A stretch of DNA of 64,000 bases, taken from contig NZ_VFQF01000001.1 in assembly GCF_006717145.1 (NCBI RefSeq), positions 1,178,001-1,242,000 on the forward strand. Direction: 5' to 3'. The notes below the pieces were generated by a model. It was not told the DNA's origin. It worked only from the letters and a program-made list of their open reading frames with translations, and did no database searches. This document shows, piece after piece, positions 10,193 through 18,808 of the stretch. The stretch is from Humibacillus xanthopallidus. Lineage in GTDB: Bacteria > Actinomycetota > Actinomycetes > Actinomycetales > Dermatophilaceae. How positions within the stretch are numbered: the first letter of the stretch is position 1; the number at the start of each line of letters is the position of its first letter. The position numbers and the translations under genes are program-made.

Positions 10193-10939
10193 ATGAGCAT
10201 CGCTCACGATTCAGTCGTGCCTGTGCGCAGCCAGACACGTCGCACCATCGTCAAGGGGGCCGCGTGGTCGGTGCCCGTGCTGGCCGTCGGCGCGCCGGCA
10301 GCCCACGCCGGCATCAGCCAGTGCACCGTCACCGGATCCGTCACGCTGGGCCCGGCCGGCCGGGTCCGTCTCGACGCCGTCTGCCGCGACCTGTCTCAGA
10401 GCGGCGCCTTCGCGGTGCCGCGCATTCGCACCAACTACGGCCTCGTCTTTCTGCCGTCCTACGTCGAGATCTGCAACTGCACGAGCGACCCCGGCTGGTA
10501 CCGCTTTCGCGAGACCGACAGCCTCGACAACTTCCAGATCGAGGTCAACGGCCAGCACAACGACCAGAACGGCCCCGGCGCAGGCTTCCGCGACCCGTTC
10601 AAGCTCGCACCCGTCGGGCAGGCCGGTGGGTGCCAGCGCTTCTCGCTGACCTACCGCACGTCCGACCCGAGGCCGTACTCCGACGTCGCCACCGGCACCC
10701 CACCGAGCGGCTCGCGCGACGCGGTCCAGGTCAACCTCGTCCTGCAGCGCCACCCATCCACGGCGGCGGTTGCGCCGGGCGCGAACGACCCGGGCTGGGT
10801 CCTCAACACGAGCCTGCCCTTCAGCGGCTACGCCTGGCGCACCACGCGCCCCGAGCCCGACTTCAACTCGTGCAGTGCCGGACAGTCGGATGCGCGGACC
10901 TCGTCCGCTGCACCCTCCGCTGACTCGCTCGGCGACTGA
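10193..10939 (+). CDS. Tat-exported protein of unknown function
   Basis: A 248-aa protein. The N-terminus contains a twin-arginine signal (TRRTIVKGAAWSVPVLAVGAP) with a probable cleavage after AAHA, so the mature protein is about 210 aa and secreted or surface-bound. The mature part is rich in Gly, Ser, Pro and aromatic residues, with six or more cysteines (for example EICNCTSDPGW), suggesting a disulphide-bonded beta-rich fold. GGGGGAG precedes the ATG. The next gene on the same strand begins within 75 bases of its stop and encodes an HprK/PqqD-like ATPase, so the two are probably co-transcribed. I do not recognise the family. Confidence 0.75.
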   Translation: MSIAHDSVVPVRSQTRRTIVKGAAWSVPVLAVGAPAAHAGISQCTVTGSVTLGPAGRVRLDAVCRDLSQSGAFAVPRIRTNYGLVFLPSYVEICNCTSDPGWYRFRETDSLDNFQIEVNGQHNDQNGPGAGFRDPFKLAPVGQAGGCQRFSLTYRTSDPRPYSDVATGTPPSGSRDAVQVNLVLQRHPSTAAVAPGANDPGWVLNTSLPFSGYAWRTTRPEPDFNSCSAGQSDARTSSAAPSADSLGD

Positions 10940-11011
10940 GCCCTGCGCGCGACGACGCGCACCGTCGGCGCCGATGCCGACGGTGCGCTCTGCCTCCGCA
11001 TCCTCGACGAG

Positions 11012-12065
11012 GTGCTCGCGGTGCGCGTCGGCGGCCGGGCGGCCCGTGCCCAGGTGCTGCAGGCCTGGTCACGCTGTGTCGTTCCGGCTCCGACCACGCC
11101 GGTGCGCACCCTGCTCGCTGCCGACACGGACCTACCGCTCAGCCGAGCTCGAGGCGCGGCTCGTCCACGACCTCAACGACCTCGGCATCGACTACCTCGC
11201 CGGCTCGGCGGTCATGCTCCACGCCGCCGGGCTCAGCGGTCGGGGCGGCGAGGTGATCGCGCTCGTCGCGACGTCGGGCACCGGCAAGACGACCGCCGCC
11301 GCACAGCTCGCGGCAACGGGAGCCACGGGTGGCCCGTTCGGCTACGTCACCGACGAGACCGTCGCCGTCCTCGCGGACGGCCGTGTCCCACCGTTCCCCA
11401 AGCCGCTGGCCGTCATCGACGACCCTGACCGCACTGCAGTGAAGTCGCTGCTCGGGCCCGACCGGCTCGGCCTGCTCCCCTGCCCCGACGAGCTCAGCCT
11501 CCACGCGGTCGTCCTGCTGCAGCGGGACCCCACGCACGACGGGAGCCCCCTCCTTGCCCCCGTCGCAACCGTTGACGCAGTGCTCGAGCTCGTCGGCCAC
11601 ACGAGCGCGCTGCTCCGCCTGGAGCGCCCACTCCGGCGTCTGGCGGAGGTCGCGTCGCGCGGTGCCGGTTGCTTCACCGCGACGTATGCCGAGGCTCACA
11701 CACTCGGAGCGCCTCTCCGGAAGCTCTTGCTGCACAAAGCTGCTCGTGCGGAGCCACCGAGCTGGAGCGCTCTGCCCGACCGCCCGTCGGCGGGCGAGTC
11801 ACCCGAGGGGCGCGGACGGATCGTGCGCGCCGACGTCGTCGACGGCATACGGGACGGGTCGGAGGGGCTGGTCCTCGTCGGGGAGAGCCCCGTGCACCTC
11901 GGGCCGCTGGCCCTCACTCTCTGGTATGCCGCCGGGCCGGGTGCCACGGACGCGACGCTCCTCGACGCGGCACGTCGCACCCACGGAGACCACCCCGGCG
12001 CCGAGCGCGCCGTCAGAGCTGCCGTCGACCACCTCATCGAGGTCGGGGTGCTGCGTCGCACCTGA
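11012..12065 (+). pseudogene. HprK-like ATPase with C-terminal PqqD-like domain, apparent frameshift
   Basis: Two frames make one protein. The first (GTG 11012 or slightly upstream, reading LAVRVGGRAARAQVLQAW) ends in sense at about 11130. The second continues from there to 12065, starting YRSAELEARLVHDLNDLG. A one-base excess around GACCTACC (11127-11134) would explain the shift. The second frame has a P-loop (VATSGTGKTT), FGYVTDETVAV and FPKPLAV, as in HPr-kinase-like proteins of the PEPCK fold. Its last 85 residues (VGESPVHLGPLALTLWY, then AAVDHLIEVGVLRR) resemble PqqD, the RiPP recognition element fold. It is either a real frameshift, and so broken, or a sequence error. Function unknown; a peptide-modification role is an inference from the domain pair. 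Confidence 0.7.
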
Positions 12066-12096
12066 GTTCGACTGCGCGACAGGCGGGTCGGCGGGG

Positions 12097-13617
12097 TCAG
12101 TCAGGTGTCGCCAGCCCTCGGAGCAGGGCGGTCACGTCCGCGCTGTCCTCGAGGAGCGTCCCGACCTGCGCCCGGGTGCCGCGCTCCGGCTCGAGGATCG
12201 GCACCCGCTGCAGGCTCGCGTGGCCGGGCACGTCGAAGACCACGGAGTCCCAGCTGGCCGAGAACACCTCGGCCCCGAAGCGACGCACGCAGCTACCCCG
12301 GAACCACGCGCGGGTGTCCTCGGGCGGCGTCGTCTGAGCAGCGCGGACCTGCGCGGGCGTGATGAGGTCGACGGTGCGGCCCCGGTCGCGGAGGCGGTGC
12401 ACGAGCCCCTTCTCGGGGCGCACGTCGGCCCACTGGATGTCGACGGCGGCGAGGCGGTGGTCGTCCCAGGCGAGGCCGTCACGGGTGCGGAAGCCCTCGA
12501 GGAGCTGGAGCTTCGTCACCCAGTCGAGCATCCCCGCGCAGGACATGACGTCGCGGCCGAGTCGCGTCAGCACGTCCTCCCACAGCGTCATCACCTCGGT
12601 CGTGGCCTCGGGCTCGGGGTCGTCACCGCGCAGCTCGAGCCAGCGCTGGGCGGCCTCGAGGTAGAGCCACTGCACGTCGAGTGCGGTCATGACACGGCCG
12701 TCGACGAGCTCGACGGTGGCCTGCAGGGAGGGGTCGTGCGACACGGTCTGCAGCGCCGCGACCGGGCGTCGGACCGACCAGTCCTCGGTCAGGTGGCCGT
12801 CCTCGATCATGCCGAGCACGAGCGAGGTCGTGCCGACCTTGAGCAGGCCTGCGACGTCGAGCAGGTTGGCGTCGCCGATGATGACGTGCAGGCGGCGGTA
12901 GCGGTCGGCCACGGCGTGCGGCTCGTCGCGGGTGTTGATGATCGGCCGCTTGAGCGTCGTCTCGAGACCGACCTCGGTCTCGAAGAAGTCGGCGCGCTGG
13001 GAGATCTGGTAGCCCGCTCCCCTGCTGTCGACGCCCAGCCCCACCCGGCCGGCGCCGCAGACGACCTGCCGGGTGACGAAGAACGGGATGAGGTGGCGCA
13101 CGATGTCGGGGAAGGCGGTACGTCGCGGCATGAGGTAGTTCTCGTGCGTGCCGTAGGACTGGCCCTTGCCGTCGGCGTTGTTCTTGTAGAGGTTGACCGG
13201 CGGCTGCCCCGGACGGGAGGCGAGCAGGCGCACCGACTCGAGCGCGATGGCGTCACCGGCGCGGTCCCAGGTGACGGCGTCGCGAGGCAGGGTCACCTCC
13301 GGCGAGCTGTACTCCGGGTGGGCGTGGTCGACGTAGTAGCGGGCGCCGTTGGTGAGCACGACGTTGGCGAGGGTCGGGTCCTCGATGTCGGTGAGCTGGC
13401 TGGGGTCGGCGGAGAGCCGGTCGAGCTGCCACCCGCGCGCGTCGCGCAGGGGGTCCTCGAACGCGTAGTCCCAGCTCGACTGGTTGGACCGGATCCCCTG
13501 CGCGGCGGCATACACGCTGATCACCTGCCCCGAGAGGAACATCGGGTTGGCCATCGGGTCGCCCGGCACCGAGATGCCGTACTCGGTCTCGAGCCCCATG
13601 ATCCGCCGCACCGTCAT
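12097..13617 (-). CDS. dop: Depupylase/deamidase of Pup
   Basis: A 506-aa member of the carboxylate-amine ligase fold. The start MTVRRIMGLETEYGIS, the nucleotide-binding loop (NLYKNNADGKGQSYGTHENY) and YYVDHAHPEYSSPEV are Dop features and differ from the ligase PafA, whose N-terminal and HPEYAT regions read differently. It removes Pup from substrates and can deamidate Pup-GlnC; since this Pup ends in Glu, only the depupylase role is required here. Unlike the usual contiguous arc-dop-pup arrangement, it is separated from pup by two plus-strand genes and from arc by about 17.5 kb. The start ATG was chosen by alignment with the family N-terminus. Confidence 0.94.
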   Translation of the reverse strand: MTVRRIMGLETEYGISVPGDPMANPMFLSGQVISVYAAAQGIRSNQSSWDYAFEDPLRDARGWQLDRLSADPSQLTDIEDPTLANVVLTNGARYYVDHAHPEYSSPEVTLPRDAVTWDRAGDAIALESVRLLASRPGQPPVNLYKNNADGKGQSYGTHENYLMPRRTAFPDIVRHLIPFFVTRQVVCGAGRVGLGVDSRGAGYQISQRADFFETEVGLETTLKRPIINTRDEPHAVADRYRRLHVIIGDANLLDVAGLLKVGTTSLVLGMIEDGHLTEDWSVRRPVAALQTVSHDPSLQATVELVDGRVMTALDVQWLYLEAAQRWLELRGDDPEPEATTEVMTLWEDVLTRLGRDVMSCAGMLDWVTKLQLLEGFRTRDGLAWDDHRLAAVDIQWADVRPEKGLVHRLRDRGRTVDLITPAQVRAAQTTPPEDTRAWFRGSCVRRFGAEVFSASWDSVVFDVPGHASLQRVPILEPERGTRAQVGTLLEDSADVTALLRGLATPD

Positions 13618-13684
13618 GGTCAGGACGATAACCGGCGCCGGGTCGCTGCCTCTCCCCCGCCCGCCGTATGCCGCCGTGCCGGGC

Positions 13685-16198
13685 TCAGATCGCGCCGAGC
13701 CTCTGGAGGCGATTGAGTGAGAACCAGCCGAACGGGATGGGCAGCCAGTAGGTCGCGAGCCGGTAGAGCAGGACCGCCGAAACCGCGGTGCCGCCCGGCA
13801 CGCCGATCGCGATGAGGCCCGCCGACATCGCCGCCTCGATGCCGCCGAGACCGCCGGGGGTCGGCACGGCCGAGCCGATGATGGCCCCGGCGAAGTAGAC
13901 GACGGCGACCGCGGGGATGGCCGCGTCGGAGCCGAACGCCCGGGTGGCGCAGACGAGCGAGGCCACGAAGGAGAGGTCGAGCAGCAGAGCACCACCGAGC
14001 AGCTGCGCGACCTTCCTCGGGTGCTGGAAGGTCGCGAGCACCTGCGGCACCGCGGAGCGGATCTGCGGCATCACCCGGTCGGTGATGAGGCCGCGCACCT
14101 TGGGCACGGCGAGCAGCCCGATGGCGATGATGACGACCGCGAGGATCCCGGCGACGAGCACGGGCGACGGGCTGAACGAGACCGCCGGGCCGGTGCCGGC
14201 GAGCACGCCTGCGACGACGAGAAGCACGAAGTACGAGCAGAACTGGGCCACCTGCGCCACACCGACGCTCGCGCCGGCGACCGCCGGCGGGAGGCCCGAG
14301 GTCTGCAGGTAGCGGGTGTTGAGGGCGATGTTGCCGACGGCCGCCGGCGCAACGAGCCCGCTGAAGGCGACCGCGAGCTGGGTCATGTAGGTGCGGATGA
14401 ACCGCAGGTGGATCTGCACCGCGCCGGCGAGGGCGATCGAGGCCCCGGCGAACGTCGCCGCGGCGAAGACGACGAGGACGATGACCCACTCCCACTGGGC
14501 GGTGCTGATCACCTCTCCGAGGTCGACCTGCGCCAGCTGGGTGAGCACGAGGTAGCCCGCCACGACCCCACCGATGAGGGTGACGACGGATCTCAGGGTG
14601 ACGCGGCGCAGCTCGACGGGAGCGACCTGCTCCGTGGAGGGCCGCAGCTTCATGAGCTCGTCGCGCAGCTCTCCGAGCAGGCCCCTGCGCTCCTTGAGCG
14701 CCCTCCGGGTGTCGGGGGTGAGCGCGACCGACTGGAGCACCGGCACGGCGCGCACCACGGCCTCCTGGCCGAGCGCGTCGACCGCCGAGGAGACCGCGCG
14801 CTTCGGTCCGACGACGATGGCGACGCTGGTCAGCAGCTGGGCGAGGTCGATGCGCAGGGTGATGTCGTCGGCAGCGAGGTCACCCGCACCGAGCGTGCGC
14901 AGCCCGACGCGTCCCTCGGCGTCGATGAGCACGGCGCGGCGGCTGAGGCCGCGGTGGGCGATGCGGCGCCGGTGCAGGGTCTGCACGAGCCGCCAGACCT
15001 GGGCCAGCTGCTCGTCGTCGAGGTCGTCGAGCTCGGCCAGGGTGACCCCCTGAGGCTCGACGTAGGCGATCACCGCGGCGAACGGGCCCACCTCGGAGAC
15101 GGCCACCGGCCGGGGCGCGTGGATGCCGGCGTCGGCGAGCAGCAACCCCATGAGCGTCCGGTGCTCGAGCTCGGCGCGCAGGGTCACGGCGGGAGGCCGG
15201 GAGAAGCCGCTGCGCAGGCGGACGGCGCGCAGCAGACGCCGCCCCGACGCGAGGCCGAAGGTGTCTCGGTCGATGACGTGGACGTCGACCGACCCGCTCT
15301 CGGTCGTGCCGGCATACCGCCTGTCGCCGGCGGCGTTGGCGTCGACGAGCCGGAGGCGCTCGAGCGGCACGCCGGTGTCGAGCAGGACCCGCGCCACGTC
15401 GACCCCGGGCGGGCGGGTCGAGACGGCACCGAAACCGACGCGGAAGGCGAGCCCCACGAGCCAGCCGAGCAGGAGTGAGCAGATGAGCGCCGTCAGCGTG
15501 ACTAGACCGGAGAGGAAGGTCGTGAGGACCGTCGCGGCGACGACGGCGGTCGCGATCGGCGAGATCCACTTGCGGCCCGCGATGTCGGCGACGGTGAGCA
15601 GAGCGATCATCGAGACGACGACGATGTCGAGGGGCGGGCTCTGCCCGGTCGACGTGGGACGGGAGAGCACGTCGGTGAGGAAGCCGCCGTGCCCGGTCGT
15701 CACGAGGGCGACGCAGATGATGACGAGGATGCCGCCGACGACGGCGGCTCCGAGGGCCTGCACGAGCTGGAGCGGGCGGCGGCGCACGAGCAGGTCGGCG
15801 CCCACCGCGATGGGCAGGAGCACCGCGCCGAGTCCGCTCAGCCACGCGAGCAGCGTCAGCAGGATGCGCGGCAGCCCCCCGGTCGCCTCGGCGAGGTCCT
15901 GCTCGACCGCGCCGCGGGTGCCCACCGCGAGGTCGGCGAGGACGAAGCCGAGCACGAGGAGCAGCGTCACGACGACGAGGCGCACGGCATCCGCGGGCCG
16001 TCGCACCCGGTCGGGGATCGGGGGTTCGATGACCTCTACCGCTGCTGCCGGGTCGACTGGTTCGTCGTGCTCGGCGGCGTGGTCGGGGAACTCCGGGTCG
16101 TCACGGTCGGCCGGCTCGACGAGCTCGACCGGCCGGCCCCGCTCCCCCGGGTCGGGGCTGGGTTCACCGCTCTCGTGGGGCTCGTCTGCGCTGGGCAC
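13685..16198 (-). CDS. Large membrane protein: N-terminal helices, kinase-like middle, MprF/UPF0104 flippase-like C-terminus
   Basis: An 837-aa protein from GTG 16198. Residues 1-65 are acidic and disordered. About 65-290 hold several membrane helices. About 300-540 form a soluble domain with HRRRIAHRGLSRRAVLID and then LRTLGAGDLAADD, recalling the catalytic loop of RIO/ABC1-type kinases but with HRG in place of HRD and no clear DFG, so probably a pseudokinase. About 560-837 hold the eight-helix LPG-synthase/UPF0104 region (GGLGGIEAAMSAGLIAIGVP). The DUF2156 aminoacyl-transferase domain of true MprF is missing. It may translocate a lipid or glycolipid; the substrate is unknown. A frame reaching 17770 exists but is a shadow of the next two plus-strand genes. 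Confidence 0.8.
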   Translation of the reverse strand: MPSADEPHESGEPSPDPGERGRPVELVEPADRDDPEFPDHAAEHDEPVDPAAAVEVIEPPIPDRVRRPADAVRLVVVTLLLVLGFVLADLAVGTRGAVEQDLAEATGGLPRILLTLLAWLSGLGAVLLPIAVGADLLVRRRPLQLVQALGAAVVGGILVIICVALVTTGHGGFLTDVLSRPTSTGQSPPLDIVVVSMIALLTVADIAGRKWISPIATAVVAATVLTTFLSGLVTLTALICSLLLGWLVGLAFRVGFGAVSTRPPGVDVARVLLDTGVPLERLRLVDANAAGDRRYAGTTESGSVDVHVIDRDTFGLASGRRLLRAVRLRSGFSRPPAVTLRAELEHRTLMGLLLADAGIHAPRPVAVSEVGPFAAVIAYVEPQGVTLAELDDLDDEQLAQVWRLVQTLHRRRIAHRGLSRRAVLIDAEGRVGLRTLGAGDLAADDITLRIDLAQLLTSVAIVVGPKRAVSSAVDALGQEAVVRAVPVLQSVALTPDTRRALKERRGLLGELRDELMKLRPSTEQVAPVELRRVTLRSVVTLIGGVVAGYLVLTQLAQVDLGEVISTAQWEWVIVLVVFAAATFAGASIALAGAVQIHLRFIRTYMTQLAVAFSGLVAPAAVGNIALNTRYLQTSGLPPAVAGASVGVAQVAQFCSYFVLLVVAGVLAGTGPAVSFSPSPVLVAGILAVVIIAIGLLAVPKVRGLITDRVMPQIRSAVPQVLATFQHPRKVAQLLGGALLLDLSFVASLVCATRAFGSDAAIPAVAVVYFAGAIIGSAVPTPGGLGGIEAAMSAGLIAIGVPGGTAVSAVLLYRLATYWLPIPFGWFSLNRLQRLGAI

Positions 16199-16270
16199 CC
16201 CATCATCCTGCCTGACGGGAGGGCGAGCACCCCGCAAGGCGGCCCTGCGCGCCGTGCGAGACTGCGTGGC

Positions 16271-17269
16271 GTGAAGCAGAGCAGCTCCTGGGACATGCCC
16301 CTGCGCACCCGGCTCGTCGCTCGGGCCGTCGCGCGTGAGCGAGGGTCGATCAGCAGCATCGACGCCCGAGACATCCCCCGCGTGCGCGAGTGGACCACAC
16401 CCGCGCGGGCGCCCTACAGCTGGATCACCGGGCGCGTCCGTCGCGACGTCAGCGTCGGCACGACCGCGTTTCGCGCTCGCGACGGACACGCGGTCGCGGT
16501 CCGCACCTACCGTCCGGTCGGCGCCGGCGCCGGGCCCCTCCCGGTCCTCGTCTGGTTCCACGGCGGCGGGTGGGTGCTCGGCAACACCCAGTCCTACGAC
16601 CCGGTGTGCAGCGCCCTCGCCCACGGCGCCGGGGTGCTCGTCGTCAGCGTCGACTACCGGCTCGCGCCGGAGTTCCGGGCGCCGCAGGCCGCGCTCGACT
16701 GCGTCGACGCCGTGCGCTGGGTGGCTGCCGCCGGGTCTGGCCTCGGGGCTCGCCCGGACGGGATCGGCGTGGCGGGCGACTCTGCGGGGGCCAACCTCGC
16801 CGCGGTCGTCACCCAGGTCGTGCGCTCCGAGGGCGGAGCGCAGATCACCCACCATGGCCTCGTCTACCCGGCGGTCGACGCCACGATGAGCCAGCCGTCG
16901 GTGGCCGAGCACGCCGACGCGGCGGTGCTCACGCGGGCCGACATGGAGACCTTCCTCGCGCACTACATCGGTGAGGGTCCCGACGCCCTCGACCGGCACG
17001 ACCCGCTCGTCTCCCCGCTGTATGCCGCCGACCTCGCCGGCCTGCCACCTGCACTCGTGCAGACGGCGGACCTCGACCCCCTGCGCGACGACGGCGCGGC
17101 CTACGCCCGGGCCCTGAGCGAGGCCGGCGTCGAGGTGACCCTGACGAACTACCTGCGGGTCCCCCACGGATTCCTCAGCTTCCCGGGGGCGACGGCCGCC
17201 CGGTGGGCGCCGTGTGACGAGCTCATCAGCTGGGTCGCGCGGCACGCGCACCGACCGCGGGTCGGCTAG
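16271..17269 (+). CDS. Alpha/beta hydrolase, HSL-type carboxylesterase
   Basis: A 332-aa cytoplasmic esterase of the hormone-sensitive-lipase family. It has the oxyanion HGGG motif (WFHGGGWVLGN), the nucleophile elbow GDSAGAN, an acid in DLDPLRDDG and the catalytic His in VPHGFLSF, all in family order and spacing. GTG 16271 gives the longest plausible product; ATG 16295 is an alternative that removes eight residues. The frame is open far upstream, but that stretch is antisense to the flippase-like gene. The substrate is likely a short-chain ester. Divergent from the membrane protein and followed by a PRPP synthetase 39 bases later. Confidence 0.88.
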   Translation: MKQSSSWDMPLRTRLVARAVARERGSISSIDARDIPRVREWTTPARAPYSWITGRVRRDVSVGTTAFRARDGHAVAVRTYRPVGAGAGPLPVLVWFHGGGWVLGNTQSYDPVCSALAHGAGVLVVSVDYRLAPEFRAPQAALDCVDAVRWVAAAGSGLGARPDGIGVAGDSAGANLAAVVTQVVRSEGGAQITHHGLVYPAVDATMSQPSVAEHADAAVLTRADMETFLAHYIGEGPDALDRHDPLVSPLYAADLAGLPPALVQTADLDPLRDDGAAYARALSEAGVEVTLTNYLRVPHGFLSFPGATAARWAPCDELISWVARHAHRPRVG

Positions 17270-17308
17270 GGTCGAGGCGCACGCGAACCTCGAGAGAGCT
17301 GGCTCGGA

Positions 17309-18301
17309 GTGAATGACGTCGTCGTGTTCAGCGGGTCGGCCCACCCGGCCCTCGCCGACAAGATCTGCGGCCACCTCGGGGTGAGCCGGTCGCCCGTGGA
17401 CATCAAGCGCTTCAGCAACGACTGCCTCCAGGCGCAGCTGCTGGCCAACTGCCGCCAGCGCGACGTCTACATCGTGCAGCCGCTCGTGCCGCCGACCCAG
17501 GAGCACCTCATGGAGCTGCTCCTCATGATCGACGCCGCCCGGGGCGCCTCGGCCGCGCAGATCACGGCGGTCATGCCGCACTACGCCTATGCCCGCTCCG
17601 ACAAGAAGGACGCCTCGCGCATCTCCCTCGGAGGTCGGCTCGTCGCTGACATGATCTCGACCGCCGGCGCCCACCGGGTGCTGACGATGGCGCTCCATGC
17701 GCCCCAGGTGCACGGCTTCTTCTCCACCCCGGTCGACCACCTCACGGCCATCGGGGTGCTCGCCGACCACTACCGCGGCACCGATCTCACCGACTGCATC
17801 GTCGTCAGCCCCGACCTCGGCAACGCGAAGGTGGCGACGCAGTTCGCCCGGTTGCTCGGCCTACCCGTGGCCGCCGGGGCCAAGCAGCGCATCTCCGACG
17901 ACCGGGTCGTCATCGACTCCATCGTGGGAGACGTCGCGGGGCGCAGAGCCATCGTGCTCGACGACGAGATCGCGACGGGTGGCTCCATGCTCGAGCTCAT
18001 GGACCGCCTCAAGGACGCCGGCACGACCGAGGCGTCGATCGTCTGCACCCACGGGCTCTTCGCGGGCAAGGCGGTCGAGCGCCTTCGGGACCACCCGTTC
18101 GTCACGGAGGTCGTCACGACCGACACGGTCCCGCCGCCGCCCGCGTGGCCCGAGCTCACCGTGCGCTCCGTCTCGGCTCTCTTCGCCGAGGCGATCAGCC
18201 GGATCCACCACGGTCGGTCGGTGAGCTCGCTCTTCGAGGGAGTCGACCCGACGCATGCACCCCCGCAGGCCAAGCTCCCGTTCGACGACACGCCGTCATG
18301 A
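17309..18301 (+). CDS. prs: Ribose-phosphate pyrophosphokinase (PRPP synthetase) paralogue
   Basis: A 330-aa enzyme making PRPP from ribose 5-phosphate and ATP, which supplies nucleotide, His, Trp and NAD synthesis. Family features are FSGSAHPALA near the N-terminus, the flexible catalytic loop (YARSDKKDASRISLG), LHAPQVHGFF, and the PRPP-binding loop VLDDEIATGGS, which differs slightly from the common DDMIDTGGT. GTG 17309 starts the protein, and a TAGGGT box lies about 40 bases upstream. The gene is not in the usual glmU-prs context, so it is probably a second copy. It overlaps the next gene by 4 nt. Confidence 0.9.
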   Translation: MNDVVVFSGSAHPALADKICGHLGVSRSPVDIKRFSNDCLQAQLLANCRQRDVYIVQPLVPPTQEHLMELLLMIDAARGASAAQITAVMPHYAYARSDKKDASRISLGGRLVADMISTAGAHRVLTMALHAPQVHGFFSTPVDHLTAIGVLADHYRGTDLTDCIVVSPDLGNAKVATQFARLLGLPVAAGAKQRISDDRVVIDSIVGDVAGRRAIVLDDEIATGGSMLELMDRLKDAGTTEASIVCTHGLFAGKAVERLRDHPFVTEVVTTDTVPPPPAWPELTVRSVSALFAEAISRIHHGRSVSSLFEGVDPTHAPPQAKLPFDDTPS

Positions 18302-18714
18302 GCACCGCTGTCGCCCTCCTGCGCCGTCCCCTCGTCGGGTTCGCCCTCGACGTCGTGCTCGTCATCGTGTTCGCGGCCGTCGGCCGGGCCAGCCACGACG
18401 AGGCGAACCCCCTCGTCGGTGCCCTCCTCACCGCGTGGCCCTTCCTCGTGGGCACCGTCGTCGGCTGGGCGGTCGTCCGGCTGCTGCGCAAGGCGTGGCC
18501 GCTCGAGGTCGGGCCGGGCATCACGGTGTGGTTCTCCACCCTGCTCATCGGGATGGTGCTGCGCCAGGCCACCGGTCACGGCACGGCCGTCAGCTTCGTC
18601 CTCGTGGCCTCGGTGGTGCTCGCGGCCTTTCTCCTCGGCTGGCGTGCCTTGGGAGCGTATGCCGCGGGCCGAGCCACCCGGCGCGCAGCAGGCCGGCCTG
18701 CGCGGCATACCTGA
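18298..18714 (+). CDS. DUF3054 family membrane protein
   Basis: A 138-aa protein with four predicted membrane helices (for example FALDVVLVIVFAAVG, FLVGTVVGWAVVRLL, VWFSTLLIGMVL, FVLVASVVLAAFLLGW). DUF3054 proteins are small integral membrane proteins of unknown function found in actinobacteria and haloarchaea. The ATG overlaps the prs stop (ATGA), so it is coupled to the PRPP synthetase. I chose that start because the upstream extension is the prs gene in another frame. The C-terminus is short and Arg-rich. Confidence 0.85.
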   Translation: MSTAVALLRRPLVGFALDVVLVIVFAAVGRASHDEANPLVGALLTAWPFLVGTVVGWAVVRLLRKAWPLEVGPGITVWFSTLLIGMVLRQATGHGTAVSFVLVASVVLAAFLLGWRALGAYAAGRATRRAAGRPARHT

Positions 18715-18808
18715 GGGAGGCGACGACAGCGTCAGCCTGGGATCGGGCGGGTCGCGGCAGGAGCTTGCTTACCCGCCTTCACGGGCACCGGCTGGGCAGA
18801 CTGCGGGC

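Noticed and set aside
10193-12065. Lasso peptide or other complete RiPP cluster
   Set aside because: No precursor peptide, leader peptidase or cyclase (lasso B/C) is seen; the asparagine synthetase homologue is 25 kb away and fused to another domain.
12097-13617. Identification as the Pup ligase PafA instead of Dop
   Set aside because: The YGISVPGDP start and the GKGQSYGTHENY loop are Dop type; PafA has different residues at both places.
13685-17770. A 1361-codon minus-strand frame reading through the flippase-like gene into the esterase and prs genes
   Set aside because: The first about 520 codons are antisense to the two plus-strand genes; the true start is GTG 16198.
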